Shown: piece after piece, positions 8,332 to 15,959 of the stretch
Numbering within the stretch: position 1 is the first letter of the stretch
Layout of the letters: each line of letters begins with the position of its first letter
NCBI RefSeq assembly: GCF_023278185.1
Contig: NZ_CP066356.1
Location: 744,001 to 808,000 of the forward strand
Direction: 5' to 3'
From: Bradyrhizobium elkanii USDA 76
GTDB lineage: Bacteria; Pseudomonadota; Alphaproteobacteria; Rhizobiales; Xanthobacteraceae
DNA: 64,000 bases
Notes under the pieces: model-generated
What the model saw: the letters and a program-made list of their open reading frames with translations, nothing else
What the model was told of the DNA's origin: nothing
The model's database searches: none
Translations under genes and position numbers: made by a program

Positions 8332-9261
8332 ATGACAGCAGTCGCAAAGCGCCCCTATCGCGGCGTCTTCCCCGTGGCGCCGACCATCTTTGACGCCAAT
8401 GGCAATCTCGACCTCGACGGACAACGGCGCTGCGTCGACTTCATGATCGACGCCGGCTCCCACGGCATCTGCATCCTCGCCAATTTCTCCGAACAGTTCG
8501 TGCTGACCGACGCCGAGCGCGAGACCGTGATGCATGCGGTGCTCGAGCATGTCGCCGGCCGCATTCCCGTCATCGTCACCACGACACATTTCTCCTCGGC
8601 GGTCTGTGCGGCGCGCAGCCGTCAGGCGGAAACCGCCGGGGCTGCCATGGTGATGATCATGCCGCCCTATCACGGCGCCACCTTCCGCGTCGGCGAGCCG
8701 GGCATCCATGAATTTTATCGGGTCGTGTCGGATGCCATCAACATCCCGATCATGATCCAGGACGCGCCGGTCGCGGGCACGCCACTCTCGGTCGACTTCC
8801 TGGCACGGATGGCAAAGGAGCTCGCCAACATCAGATACTTCAAGATCGAGGTGCCGATGGCCGCGAACAAGCTGCGCGGTCTGATCGAGAAGGGCGGCGC
8901 CGAGATCGAGGGGCCGTGGGACGGCGAGGAGGCGATCACGCTGATGGCCGATCTCGATGCCGGCGCCACCGGTGCGATGACCGGCGGCGGCTATCCCGAC
9001 GGCATCCGCCAGATCATCGATCCGTTCTTCGCCGGCCGGCGCGACGAGGCGGTGCAGACCTATGCGCGCTGGCTGCCGCTGATCAATTACGAGAATCGGC
9101 AATGCGGGCTGCAGGCCTGCAAGGTGCTGATGCGCGAAGGCGGCGTCATCAAGTCCGATGCGGTGCGCCACCCGCTGCAACCGCTGCATCCGGCAACGCG
9201 CGCGGGCCTGATCGAGATCGCGCGCACGCTCGATCCGGTGGTGCTGCGCTGGGGACGCTAA
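8332..9261 (+). CDS. DapA-family lyase, probable 2-keto-3-deoxy-L-arabonate dehydratase
   Basis: The 309-residue class I aldolase-fold protein has its Schiff-base lysine at K171 in RYFKIEVP. The DapA-type YN(V/I)P loop is replaced by IMIQDAPVAGTPL, so the proton-relay tyrosine is absent there. The pattern ILANFSEQF near residue 50 and GPWDGEEAITLMADLDAGATG match what I recall of L-2-keto-3-deoxyarabonate dehydratase from Azospirillum, which makes 2-oxoglutarate semialdehyde in oxidative L-arabinose breakdown. No other pentose genes are adjacent, so the assignment rests on sequence resemblance only. A good RBS (GGGAGG) precedes ATG 8332. Confidence 0.7.
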   Translation: MTAVAKRPYRGVFPVAPTIFDANGNLDLDGQRRCVDFMIDAGSHGICILANFSEQFVLTDAERETVMHAVLEHVAGRIPVIVTTTHFSSAVCAARSRQAETAGAAMVMIMPPYHGATFRVGEPGIHEFYRVVSDAINIPIMIQDAPVAGTPLSVDFLARMAKELANIRYFKIEVPMAANKLRGLIEKGGAEIEGPWDGEEAITLMADLDAGATGAMTGGGYPDGIRQIIDPFFAGRRDEAVQTYARWLPLINYENRQCGLQACKVLMREGGVIKSDAVRHPLQPLHPATRAGLIEIARTLDPVVLRWGR

Positions 9262-9267
9262 CGGCGA

Positions 9268-10437
9268 TTAGGCGTCCCACGTCACCGGCAGATCCAGCAG
9301 GCCGCGGAACGCCCAGCCGCCGATCCGCGCCGGCTTGTGCTCGATCAGGCGCAGATTCGTCAGCCGGTTGAAGATCGCGGGCAGCGCGACGTCGGCGACC
9401 ATGGCGCGCGAGGCCCAGGCGCCGGCGCAGAAATGGGGGCCGGCACCGAACGCGATGCTCTTGCCGGCGTCGCGGCGCACGTCGAACGCGTCGGGCCGGT
9501 CGAAATGCTTCTCATCGCGGTTCGCCGAGCCGAACATCAGGAACACGCGCTCATTGGTCTCGAACGCGACGTCCCTGATCGTCCACGGCTTTGCGATCCG
9601 CCGCGGCGACATCCCGATCGGCGAGATCCAGCGCGCATATTCCTCGAACACCTGCAGCCACGGGATCGTGCCGCTCGTCGCCAGCGCCAGCTGGTCGGGA
9701 TGGGTCAGCAGCGCCCATACCGTGCCGGCGATCGCATCGCGCGGCTCGTTCTGGCCGCCCGAGATCGCAAGCTTGATATTGGCGCGCACGCTCTCCATCG
9801 GCATGTCGGTCTGCAGCATCACGCCGAGCAGGCTGAGGTCGGGCGTCTTGCGCAGCCTGGGGACCATGTCGTCGATCGCGGCATCGATCCCGGAGGTTGC
9901 AGCATGGCAGCGCGCCTCGATCGCGGGATCGCCGACATAATTGGCGATACCGTCGATCATGCCCTGCGACCACGCATTCATGTCCTGGAAGCGCATATTG
10001 GTGAGGCCGGTGATCGACTTCAGGCATTCGGCCGAGAATGGCAGCGCGAAGGCCTGCACGAAATCGACCACGCCGTCCGGCTTCAGCTCATCGAGGATGC
10101 GCGTCGCGTGTGCTGCGAACTGCGCGGTCCAGTGCGATCTGACGGTCTTGGGCGAGATCGCCGGAAAGATCGCCTTGCGCTCGTTCATGTGCGCATCGCC
10201 GTCCTTGCGCATCATGTTGTGGCCCATCAGTTTGTTCATCAGCCCCTCGGGCTGGTGCGACGAGAACACGTCGATCTGCTTTTCCGAGATGAAGATGTCG
10301 TCGCGGCTGCACAGCAGCGTGCTGCCGAGCTGCGGCACGAAGGCGATCGGCGCCTCCTTGCGCATGCGCTTCAGCGCCGGATAGGGATCCTGCCAGAAGG
10401 CGGGGACGTCGATGTCGAAATGGGGCGCGGTGCTCAC
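9268..10437 (-). CDS. Cytochrome P450
   Basis: The 389-residue soluble bacterial P450 has heme ligand C337 in FGAGPHFCAGAW. A K-helix ExxR is seen in FEEYARW, and PxxF-like DRPDAFDVRRD precedes the heme loop. The I-helix reads ISGGQNEPRDAIAG: the usual acid-threonine pair is replaced by Asn-Glu-Pro-Arg-Asp, which is seen in a subset of bacterial P450s and could alter proton delivery. No ferredoxin or reductase gene is next to it. It is convergent with the DapA-family gene, with only six bases between stops, and lies downstream of a LuxR-type regulator on the same strand (109-base gap). Confidence 0.9.
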   Translation of the reverse strand: MSTAPHFDIDVPAFWQDPYPALKRMRKEAPIAFVPQLGSTLLCSRDDIFISEKQIDVFSSHQPEGLMNKLMGHNMMRKDGDAHMNERKAIFPAISPKTVRSHWTAQFAAHATRILDELKPDGVVDFVQAFALPFSAECLKSITGLTNMRFQDMNAWSQGMIDGIANYVGDPAIEARCHAATSGIDAAIDDMVPRLRKTPDLSLLGVMLQTDMPMESVRANIKLAISGGQNEPRDAIAGTVWALLTHPDQLALATSGTIPWLQVFEEYARWISPIGMSPRRIAKPWTIRDVAFETNERVFLMFGSANRDEKHFDRPDAFDVRRDAGKSIAFGAGPHFCAGAWASRAMVADVALPAIFNRLTNLRLIEHKPARIGGWAFRGLLDLPVTWDA

Positions 10438-10546
10438 GACGTGATCTCGGTTTGGCCTCAGGTTTGCGAGCCGAGCATAGGCCGGCGGGCGCGGCCCGTC
10501 TGTCCCCAGCGCTGGGGACAGCTAGAGACCACCGCCCGGAGCGCGC

Positions 10547-11344
10547 TCAGTTCAGCTGGCGCGCCGAGGCCATCAGGCGCAGCGCGATCGCGAACAGCTC
10601 GTTCTGCGAGGAGATGCCGAGCTTGTCATAGGCACGCTTGCGATAGGTGAGGGCGGAGTGCAGCCCGATGCCGAGCTCCGCGGCGATCGCTTCCGAGCTG
10701 AGACCGGAGAGGATGCGCAGGCAGACCTCCTTCTCGCGCCCGGTCAGCCTGGCGAGCGGCTCGGCGGTTGCAAACAGGATCTTCAACCGCTCGATCGGAT
10801 CAACATCCGCTGCCGGGTCGGGCTGGAAATGCCGCGCCACCGCCGCCGTCAGCGCCGGCGCGACCGCGGCCAGGCGCGCGATCTGCTCGCGGCTGAAGCG
10901 GCCTTGCGCGGTGATCTGGTAGAAGTTGACATAGAAGCAGGTGTCGCCGGTCCAGATCGCGGAAGCGAACTTGTCGACAATGTCGGAGTCGTCGAAGAAG
11001 ATCTTGCGGTAGCCGTCGCTGTACATGCGGCGGGCAAAGTTCGGCAGCACGATCGGCGCGGCCTGCATCCGCCCCTCGAACACCGCATCGCGGTTCGGGT
11101 CGGCCTGATGGAAATGTTCGGAATAGGCGATCCCGAGGTCGCGCCCGGTCGGGATGTTGCCGACATCCAGCAGGCACGCGGCGGTCCGCGGGCCGGTGAA
11201 CGAGAACACCATGCAATGACCGACACCGGCGACGCGGCGGAGCGCGCCGATCAGGGCCTCTGGAAAGGTGTGGCGGCCGATCGCCAGCAGCGCCGGCGTG
11301 ATGTCGCTGACGACAGAAGTCTTGAAGGCGTAATCTGCCTTCAT
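10547..11344 (-). CDS. LuxR family transcriptional regulator
   Basis: The 265-residue protein has a C-terminal LuxR HTH (about 200-260) with LTGREKEVCLRILSGLSSEA and YRKRAYDKLGISSQNELF. Its N-terminal 180 residues have a GAF/autoinducer-domain-like mix of aromatics but none of the classic AHL-binding spacing could be confirmed. ATG 11344 is preceded by GGGAGGA, a strong RBS; an upstream in-frame extension to 11458 runs into a repeat element and was not used. It sits just upstream of the P450 gene and is the likely regulator. Confidence 0.8.
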   Translation of the reverse strand: MKADYAFKTSVVSDITPALLAIGRHTFPEALIGALRRVAGVGHCMVFSFTGPRTAACLLDVGNIPTGRDLGIAYSEHFHQADPNRDAVFEGRMQAAPIVLPNFARRMYSDGYRKIFFDDSDIVDKFASAIWTGDTCFYVNFYQITAQGRFSREQIARLAAVAPALTAAVARHFQPDPAADVDPIERLKILFATAEPLARLTGREKEVCLRILSGLSSEAIAAELGIGLHSALTYRKRAYDKLGISSQNELFAIALRLMASARQLN

Positions 11345-11372
11345 GGCGTCCTCCCTGTGTTTCGGGAAGACT

Positions 11373-11472
11373 AGAGCCTTTTCCGTTCCGATGGAATCGG
11401 AACGGGGCTCTCGATTCCTTGTTTTTGACGCGTTTTCTTGACGCGAACCGGTACCCACTTCGCTCGAATACG
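11373..11472. repeat. Intergenic repeat with 10-bp hairpin (GAAAACGCGTCAA family)
   Basis: A perfect hairpin CCGTTCCGAT/ATCGGAACGG (11383-11405, loop GGA) is followed by TTTTGACGCGTTTTCTT and GCGAACCGGTACCCACTTCG. Read on the other strand this is the same unit as at 17583-17689 and 60303-60356. It lies upstream of the LuxR gene. Confidence 0.6.
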
Positions 11473-11508
11473 CTCCGGCAGCGACATCGCCGGCGTGGAA
11501 GCGGCGCC

Positions 11509-11871
11509 TCAGGCGCCCGGCACCTGGTCGAGGAAGCCGGTGATGCTCCTGATCCGGCCGTCCTTCAGCGTGGCGAAGTCGGTGCCCTTGATCGGGCTGT
11601 CGACGCCGTCAGGGCCGAGGCCCCAGGAGAACCGGACATGGTCGCCGAAGCCGTTCGGCTCCCCGATCAGCTTGAAGCTGAAGTCCGGAAACTTCTGCTG
11701 CACGCCCGCGATCAGCGCGTCGACGCCCTCATGGCCGTCGCCGCTCATCAGCGGATCGATATAGCGCGCATCGGCGGTCCAGTTCTCGCTCAGCATCTCG
11801 CGGCGCCGGCTCGGCGTCCGCTCGTTCCAGAGATCGATATAGCGGCGGGCGATGGTGGCATGGTCGGTCAT
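11509..11871 (-). CDS. NTF2/SnoaL-like protein
   Basis: The 120-residue protein has the cone-shaped NTF2 fold pattern: an N-terminal helix IARRYIDLWNERTPSRRREM, an ENWTADARYIDPLMSGDGHEG strand-loop, then AGVQQKFPDFSF and closing strands ending ITGFLDQVPGA. Such proteins are often isomerase-like or ligand-binding; no catalytic set is evident. It stands alone, with the cupredoxin gene upstream on the same strand (94-base gap). The function is unknown. Confidence 0.7.
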   Translation of the reverse strand: MTDHATIARRYIDLWNERTPSRRREMLSENWTADARYIDPLMSGDGHEGVDALIAGVQQKFPDFSFKLIGEPNGFGDHVRFSWGLGPDGVDSPIKGTDFATLKDGRIRSITGFLDQVPGA

Positions 11872-11965
11872 GGTGCTCTCCTTCGATAGTGCCGGACTGT
11901 GCGGCGGTCCGGACTATCGAAGGTTCGCGCGCGCCGATCGATTACCTCGGAGGTCATCGCGCAGG

Positions 11966-12286
11966 CTATGGTGCGATCGTCAGCACCGCCTTCATGTTGG
12001 GATGGTAGCGGCAGTAATAGTCGACCGTGCCGGCCTTGGTCAGAACCGACTTGACCGTCTTCTTCGGCGCGATGGTCACGTCGAAGTCGCCGTTCTTCGC
12101 GGTGGCGGTGTGGGCGAACACGTCCTTGTTGACCCATTCGATGGTGTCGCCGGCCTTGGCCGACACCTCGGCCGGCGAGATCACCAGGTTTTCCATCACG
12201 ATCTGGATGGTGGCCGCATGCGCCGGGACGGCCATCGCGCCGAGCGCGAGCAAGGCCAGCGTTGCGAGACAGCGTCCTGACAACAT
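11966..12286 (-). CDS. Secreted cupredoxin (amicyanin/plastocyanin-like)
   Basis: The 106-residue blue-copper protein has a signal peptide (cleavage after about residue 24, VPAHA). Type 1 copper ligands are all present: H59 in VFAHTAT, and C92, H95 and M98 in YYCRYHPNMK. It would carry electrons or bind copper in the periplasm. AGGAGG lies seven bases before ATG 12286, which decides this start; an upstream in-frame GTG overlaps the stop of the preceding gene. The DUF4142 gene ends 11 bases upstream, so the two are co-transcribed and probably depend on the ECF sigma gene further upstream. Confidence 0.88.
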   Translation of the reverse strand: MLSGRCLATLALLALGAMAVPAHAATIQIVMENLVISPAEVSAKAGDTIEWVNKDVFAHTATAKNGDFDVTIAPKKTVKSVLTKAGTVDYYCRYHPNMKAVLTIAP

Positions 12287-12297
12287 CACGCGCCTCC

Positions 12298-12819
12298 TCA
12301 CTTCAGGCCGGCCGCGACGTGTTCGGCATGCTGCTGGTGGCCCTGGAAGATCTTCAGGCCGGTCTGCAGCAGGCTCTTCAGCTCGGGATTGCTGGCCGAG
12401 GGAATCAGCTGCGTCTCCAGCGCGGTGTTGACGGCCTTGTGGTAGGCGACCTCGTTGTCGATATAGGCCTTGTCGTAGGCGGCGCCCTTCAGCTTGCCGA
12501 GCTCGGCGAGCTTGTCGGCCGCCTGCTTCGAGAGCGCCTTGCTGGTGTCGTTGTCTTCCGGCGTCACTTTCAGCTTCTTGACGAGGTCGAGCGCCTGCTT
12601 GTTCACCGCCTCGTGGTCGCGCGCCATGTCCTTGGCGAACGCCTTGATCTCCTTGTTGGAAGCCTTCTCTTCCGCCTGCTTGGCGGCATTGATGTCGATC
12701 ACACCTGCCGTATAGGCGATATGTGCGATCTGCGGATCGGTCGGCTTTGCGCCCTGCGCCAGCGCAGCGCAGTTGAGAAGGCTGAGCGCGGCGACCGCGA
12801 TACTCAATCGAACGAACAT
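12298..12819 (-). CDS. DUF4142 secreted helical protein
   Basis: The 173-residue protein has a signal peptide (about 1-22, ending ALAQG) followed by a four-helix ferritin-like DUF4142 domain. Key stretches are AGVIDINAAKQAEEKASNKE, FAKDMARDHEAVNKQALDLV and the C-terminal IFQGHQQHAEHVA with several His residues. The function of the family is unknown; it often accompanies envelope stress regulators. ATG 12819 has AGGAG at good spacing; an in-frame extension upstream to 12873 has poor coding character. It is followed closely by the cupredoxin gene. Confidence 0.85.
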   Translation of the reverse strand: MFVRLSIAVAALSLLNCAALAQGAKPTDPQIAHIAYTAGVIDINAAKQAEEKASNKEIKAFAKDMARDHEAVNKQALDLVKKLKVTPEDNDTSKALSKQAADKLAELGKLKGAAYDKAYIDNEVAYHKAVNTALETQLIPSASNPELKSLLQTGLKIFQGHQQHAEHVAAGLK

Positions 12820-12914
12820 GGTTTGAAACTCCTGTTGAGCCGGGCGTAGCGCGCGGCGCGTCGTTGCTTGCACAGGAGTTGGATGGCGCGGACGAGCAGA
12901 GGTTCCCGAAAAAT

Positions 12915-13604
12915 TCAGGCCGTGGCGCGGAGCCGTTTCAGAACCGCCTCGGTCAATCGCTCGCAGCGCTTGCCCGCGAAGGGAAAGGCCTCCATGACGA
13001 CGGGGCCGATCTTCCGCTCGACATTGTCGCGCAGCATGGTGCGGGCGCGGTGCAGGCGGGTCTTCACGGTTTCCGGCTTGAGGCCGAGGATCTCAGCGGT
13101 CTCCTCGACATTCATGCCCTCGATCACGCGGGTGATGAAGACGAGGCGGAACGCCTCGGGCAGCTCGTCGATCGCGTGCTCGACGACGTGCTGGATCTCA
13201 CGCTGGGCCATGGATTTTTCCGGATCGTCTGTTGACGACAGGGGGAACTGGATGATCTGGGCTTCAGGAGCACCTTTCGGCAGATCGGACCATTCGACGC
13301 TGCTGTGCCTGCGGCGCAGGCGGCCGAGCGCCTCGTTCATTGCGATCCGCGACAGCCAGGTCGAAAGGCTGGACTCGCCGCGGAACTGGTCGAGATGGGT
13401 AAAGGCGCGCACATAGGCGTCCTGAACCACGTCCTCGGCCTCGTGGTCGTTGCGCAGGATGCCGCGCGCCAGCCGGAACAGCCGGCGATTATTCGCCTGC
13501 ATGATGGCGCGGATTGCGGCCTCGTCGCGGGCGAGCGCGCGTTGCACGAGCTCGGCATCGCCCGAGCTGGTCGGCGGCAGGGACGTTACATGGGCCTGGC
13601 GCAT
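12915..13604 (-). CDS. ECF-type RNA polymerase sigma factor
   Basis: The 229-residue sigma-70 family protein of group IV has region 2 (about 25-95) with ILRNDHEAEDVVQDAYVRAF and FRGESSLSTWLSRIAMNEAL, the polymerase and -10 binding segments. Region 4 (about 135-195) contains LPEAFRLVFITRVIEGMNVE and the recognition helix ILGLKPETVKTRLHRAR. The roughly 30-residue C-terminal tail (VVMEAFPFAGKRCERLTEAV) has a Cys. ATG 13604 was chosen; an upstream in-frame extension is antisense to the LysR gene region and is not coding. DUF4142 and cupredoxin genes follow on the same strand. No anti-sigma gene is seen beside it. Confidence 0.9.
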   Translation of the reverse strand: MRQAHVTSLPPTSSGDAELVQRALARDEAAIRAIMQANNRRLFRLARGILRNDHEAEDVVQDAYVRAFTHLDQFRGESSLSTWLSRIAMNEALGRLRRRHSSVEWSDLPKGAPEAQIIQFPLSSTDDPEKSMAQREIQHVVEHAIDELPEAFRLVFITRVIEGMNVEETAEILGLKPETVKTRLHRARTMLRDNVERKIGPVVMEAFPFAGKRCERLTEAVLKRLRATA

Positions 13605-13698
13605 GGCGGGATCGCCCTCACTGTTGGCGGAATAATACCATTGGATGCCAACCGGCCGTACAGGTTCCCCGGAAAGTGGCGATCGGCCAAAAAGACCG

Positions 13699-14607
13699 CT
13701 ACGGCCTGATATAGGCCTCCGGATCGCCGCGCGCATGCGCCTCCATCGCGTCGAGGAAGCAGCGCACCTTCGCCGGGACAAATTGCCGCGCCGGCAACAG
13801 CGCGTGCACGTTGAGCGGTTCGCAGGCGTGATCGGGCAGCAGCCGCCGCAACTGCCCGGCCGCGACGGCGGCGCGGGTGTAGCTGGCGGTGACCCGAAGC
13901 ACGCCATGGCCGGCGAGCGCTGCCTGCAGGCGGACATGGGCATTCGAACTGGTCAGGCGCGCGCGGTCGACCGCAAGATGCTCGACCGCGCCGCCGGGGG
14001 CGGTGATCGCCCATGGCGGGTCGCTGGGACCGGTCAACAGCGGCAGCTTTCGCAGATCATCCAGCGTGCGTGGTTCGCCGAATTTCTCCAGCAGCGCGGG
14101 GGCTGCGAACAGGCCGCGCTCGAGCGTGAAGACGCGGCGGATCACGATGCCGGCCGACGGCAGCGGCGCCTCCAGCATCGCAAACACGATGTCGTAGTTC
14201 TCGGCGATCGGGTTGACGATGTCATGCTCGACATCGATCCGGATCGCGAGTTCGGGGTAGCGGCCCATCACCGCGCAGGCGACCGGCCCCGCGTGATGCG
14301 CGCCGAATTCATAAGGCGCCTTGATCCGCAGCGTGCCCGCGACCGCGCTCGACATCGCCAGCGCCTCGCTGTGGGTGTCGTGCAGCGCGGCGAACAGCGG
14401 GCGCACCTTGCGATAGATGGTCTCGCCGGAATCGGTCAGCCGCAGGTGGCGGGTGGTGCGCTCGATCAACCGCAGCCCGAGATTTGCTTCGAGACGCTGC
14501 ACCGCAGCACTGAGGCTCGATTTGGGATGTCCAAGCACGCGCGCGGCCGCCGTGAAGCCGCCATGCTCGACAACCTCGCAAAACAGCTCCCAGTCGCGCC
14601 ACTCCAT
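13699..14607 (-). CDS. LysR family transcriptional regulator
   Basis: The 302-residue protein has an N-terminal winged HTH (MEWRDWELFCEVVEHGGFTA, then AARVLGHPKSSLSAAVQRLE) and a periplasmic-binding-like effector domain (about 90-295). The EANLGLRLIERTTRHLRLTD stretch is the usual LysR wing. ATG 14607 is the start matching family N-termini; ATG 14646 would add 13 residues. It is transcribed away from the Rieske oxygenase gene at 14715 across about 107 bases, the classic arrangement for a LysR regulator and its target. Confidence 0.85.
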   Translation of the reverse strand: MEWRDWELFCEVVEHGGFTAAARVLGHPKSSLSAAVQRLEANLGLRLIERTTRHLRLTDSGETIYRKVRPLFAALHDTHSEALAMSSAVAGTLRIKAPYEFGAHHAGPVACAVMGRYPELAIRIDVEHDIVNPIAENYDIVFAMLEAPLPSAGIVIRRVFTLERGLFAAPALLEKFGEPRTLDDLRKLPLLTGPSDPPWAITAPGGAVEHLAVDRARLTSSNAHVRLQAALAGHGVLRVTASYTRAAVAAGQLRRLLPDHACEPLNVHALLPARQFVPAKVRCFLDAMEAHARGDPEAYIRP

Positions 14608-14714
14608 GGCCGATTGTCCATCCACCGGTACAGTGTGTCCAGCCAAATCGGATTATCCCGATGACCGCAATCACCTAACCTCGTCGCAACCAAATCTTGC
14701 ATCGGGAGGGTGAG

Positions 14715-15779
14715 ATGGCTGACGACGGAATTTTCCTGCGCAACACCTGGTACGTGGCGGCGTGGAATCACGAATTGATCGACGGCAAGATGGTCGCGCG
14801 CACCATCCTGGAACGGCCGATCGTGCTCTATCGCGGCTCGAGCGGGAAAGTCGTCGCGCTGGACGATCGCTGCTGCCATCGCGCCGCACCGCTTTCGATG
14901 GGGCGCATCGAGGGCGACGACATCAGGTGCATGTACCACGGCATGAAGTTCGCGGCCGACGGCAAATGCATCCAGATTCCCGGTCAGGACACGATCCCCG
15001 CCAAGCTCGGCGTGCGCAGCTATCCCGTGGTCGAGCGCTACAATCTGATCTTCATCTGGACCGGCGACCCGGAGAAGGCCGATCCGAAACTGATCCTCGA
15101 CTATCCGCCGCTCGAGGATCCCAGATGGCGCGGCTTGCCGGGTTACATGCACTACAAGGCCAACTGGCTCCTGATCGTCGACAACCTCAGCGACTTCGCG
15201 CATCTCGCCTTCGTGCACACCAACACGCTCGGCGGTTCGGAGGAGTACGCCTACAAGACCAAGCCGGTCGCGATCGAGAAGCTGGACGACGGCTTCCGCG
15301 TCGAGCGCTGGCACATGGCCGCCGAGCCGCCGCCCTACCACAAGAAGGTGATCCCGAACAAAACCGACAAGATCGATCGCCGCAATATCGGCCGCATGAT
15401 CGTGCCCGGCATCTTCACGCTCGACACGACGTTTGCGCCGGCGGGGCAGGGCGTCGAGAAAGGCGTCCAGGTTCCGGGCACGCGGTCATATCGCAACGCG
15501 CAGTTCATGACGCCGGAGACGCGCTCGACCACACACTTCTTCTGGAACTACCTGCACGATTTCGACATCGACAACCCGAACATCGCACTGTCGCTGCGGC
15601 ACAGCCTCGAGGAAGGGTTCAACGAGGACAAGGACATCATCGAGGCGCAGCAGCGCGTGTTCGACGCCGATCCGGACTATCAGCTGCTCGCGATCGGCGC
15701 CGATGCCCCGCTGACCTATTTCCGCTGGCTGTTCGCGCGCAAGCTCGAGGCGGAGAAGAGCACGGCGCGCGCCGCCTAG
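14715..15779 (+). CDS. Rieske 2Fe-2S aromatic ring oxygenase, VanA-like
   Basis: The 354-residue oxygenase subunit resembles vanillate O-demethylase. The N-terminal Rieske domain has RCCHRAAPLSMG and RCMYHGMKF, giving the C-x-H...C-x2-H cluster ligands. The catalytic domain has NLSDFAHLAFVHTNTLG with the Asp/His/His set for mononuclear iron. These enzymes demethylate or hydroxylate aromatic acids using electrons from a separate reductase; no VanB-type reductase gene is adjacent, so electrons must come from elsewhere. RBS GGGAGG precedes ATG 14715. The divergent LysR gene is the likely regulator. Confidence 0.85.
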   Translation: MADDGIFLRNTWYVAAWNHELIDGKMVARTILERPIVLYRGSSGKVVALDDRCCHRAAPLSMGRIEGDDIRCMYHGMKFAADGKCIQIPGQDTIPAKLGVRSYPVVERYNLIFIWTGDPEKADPKLILDYPPLEDPRWRGLPGYMHYKANWLLIVDNLSDFAHLAFVHTNTLGGSEEYAYKTKPVAIEKLDDGFRVERWHMAAEPPPYHKKVIPNKTDKIDRRNIGRMIVPGIFTLDTTFAPAGQGVEKGVQVPGTRSYRNAQFMTPETRSTTHFFWNYLHDFDIDNPNIALSLRHSLEEGFNEDKDIIEAQQRVFDADPDYQLLAIGADAPLTYFRWLFARKLEAEKSTARAA

Positions 15780-15809
15780 TCCGCTGAAACGATGGCTGTC
15801 ACCACTCGG

Positions 15810-15841
15810 CGCCGGGATCGCGATATCGTGACGTCCCGGCG
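15810..15841 (+). terminator. Hairpin after the Rieske oxygenase gene
   Basis: CGCCGGGA (15810-15817) pairs with TCCCGGCG (15834-15841) around a 16-base loop, 30 bases after the stop. There is no T tract, so it is at most a weak or Rho-assisted terminator. Confidence 0.4.
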
Positions 15842-15959
15842 TGGCTGCCGTTCCAATAAGGTTGGCGTAAGGTGGTCAACCTGAATTCGTCGATTCTTGA
15901 TCAGGGTCAAGGTGGCGACCCGCGCCGGCCTGACTATCTCGCTGGCGATCGAATGGTGA

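Noticed and set aside
6877..9189. 770-codon open frame on the minus strand
   Set aside because: It is antisense to the old-yellow-enzyme and DapA-family genes; His/Arg/Ala-rich composition with no family pattern, a high-GC shadow.
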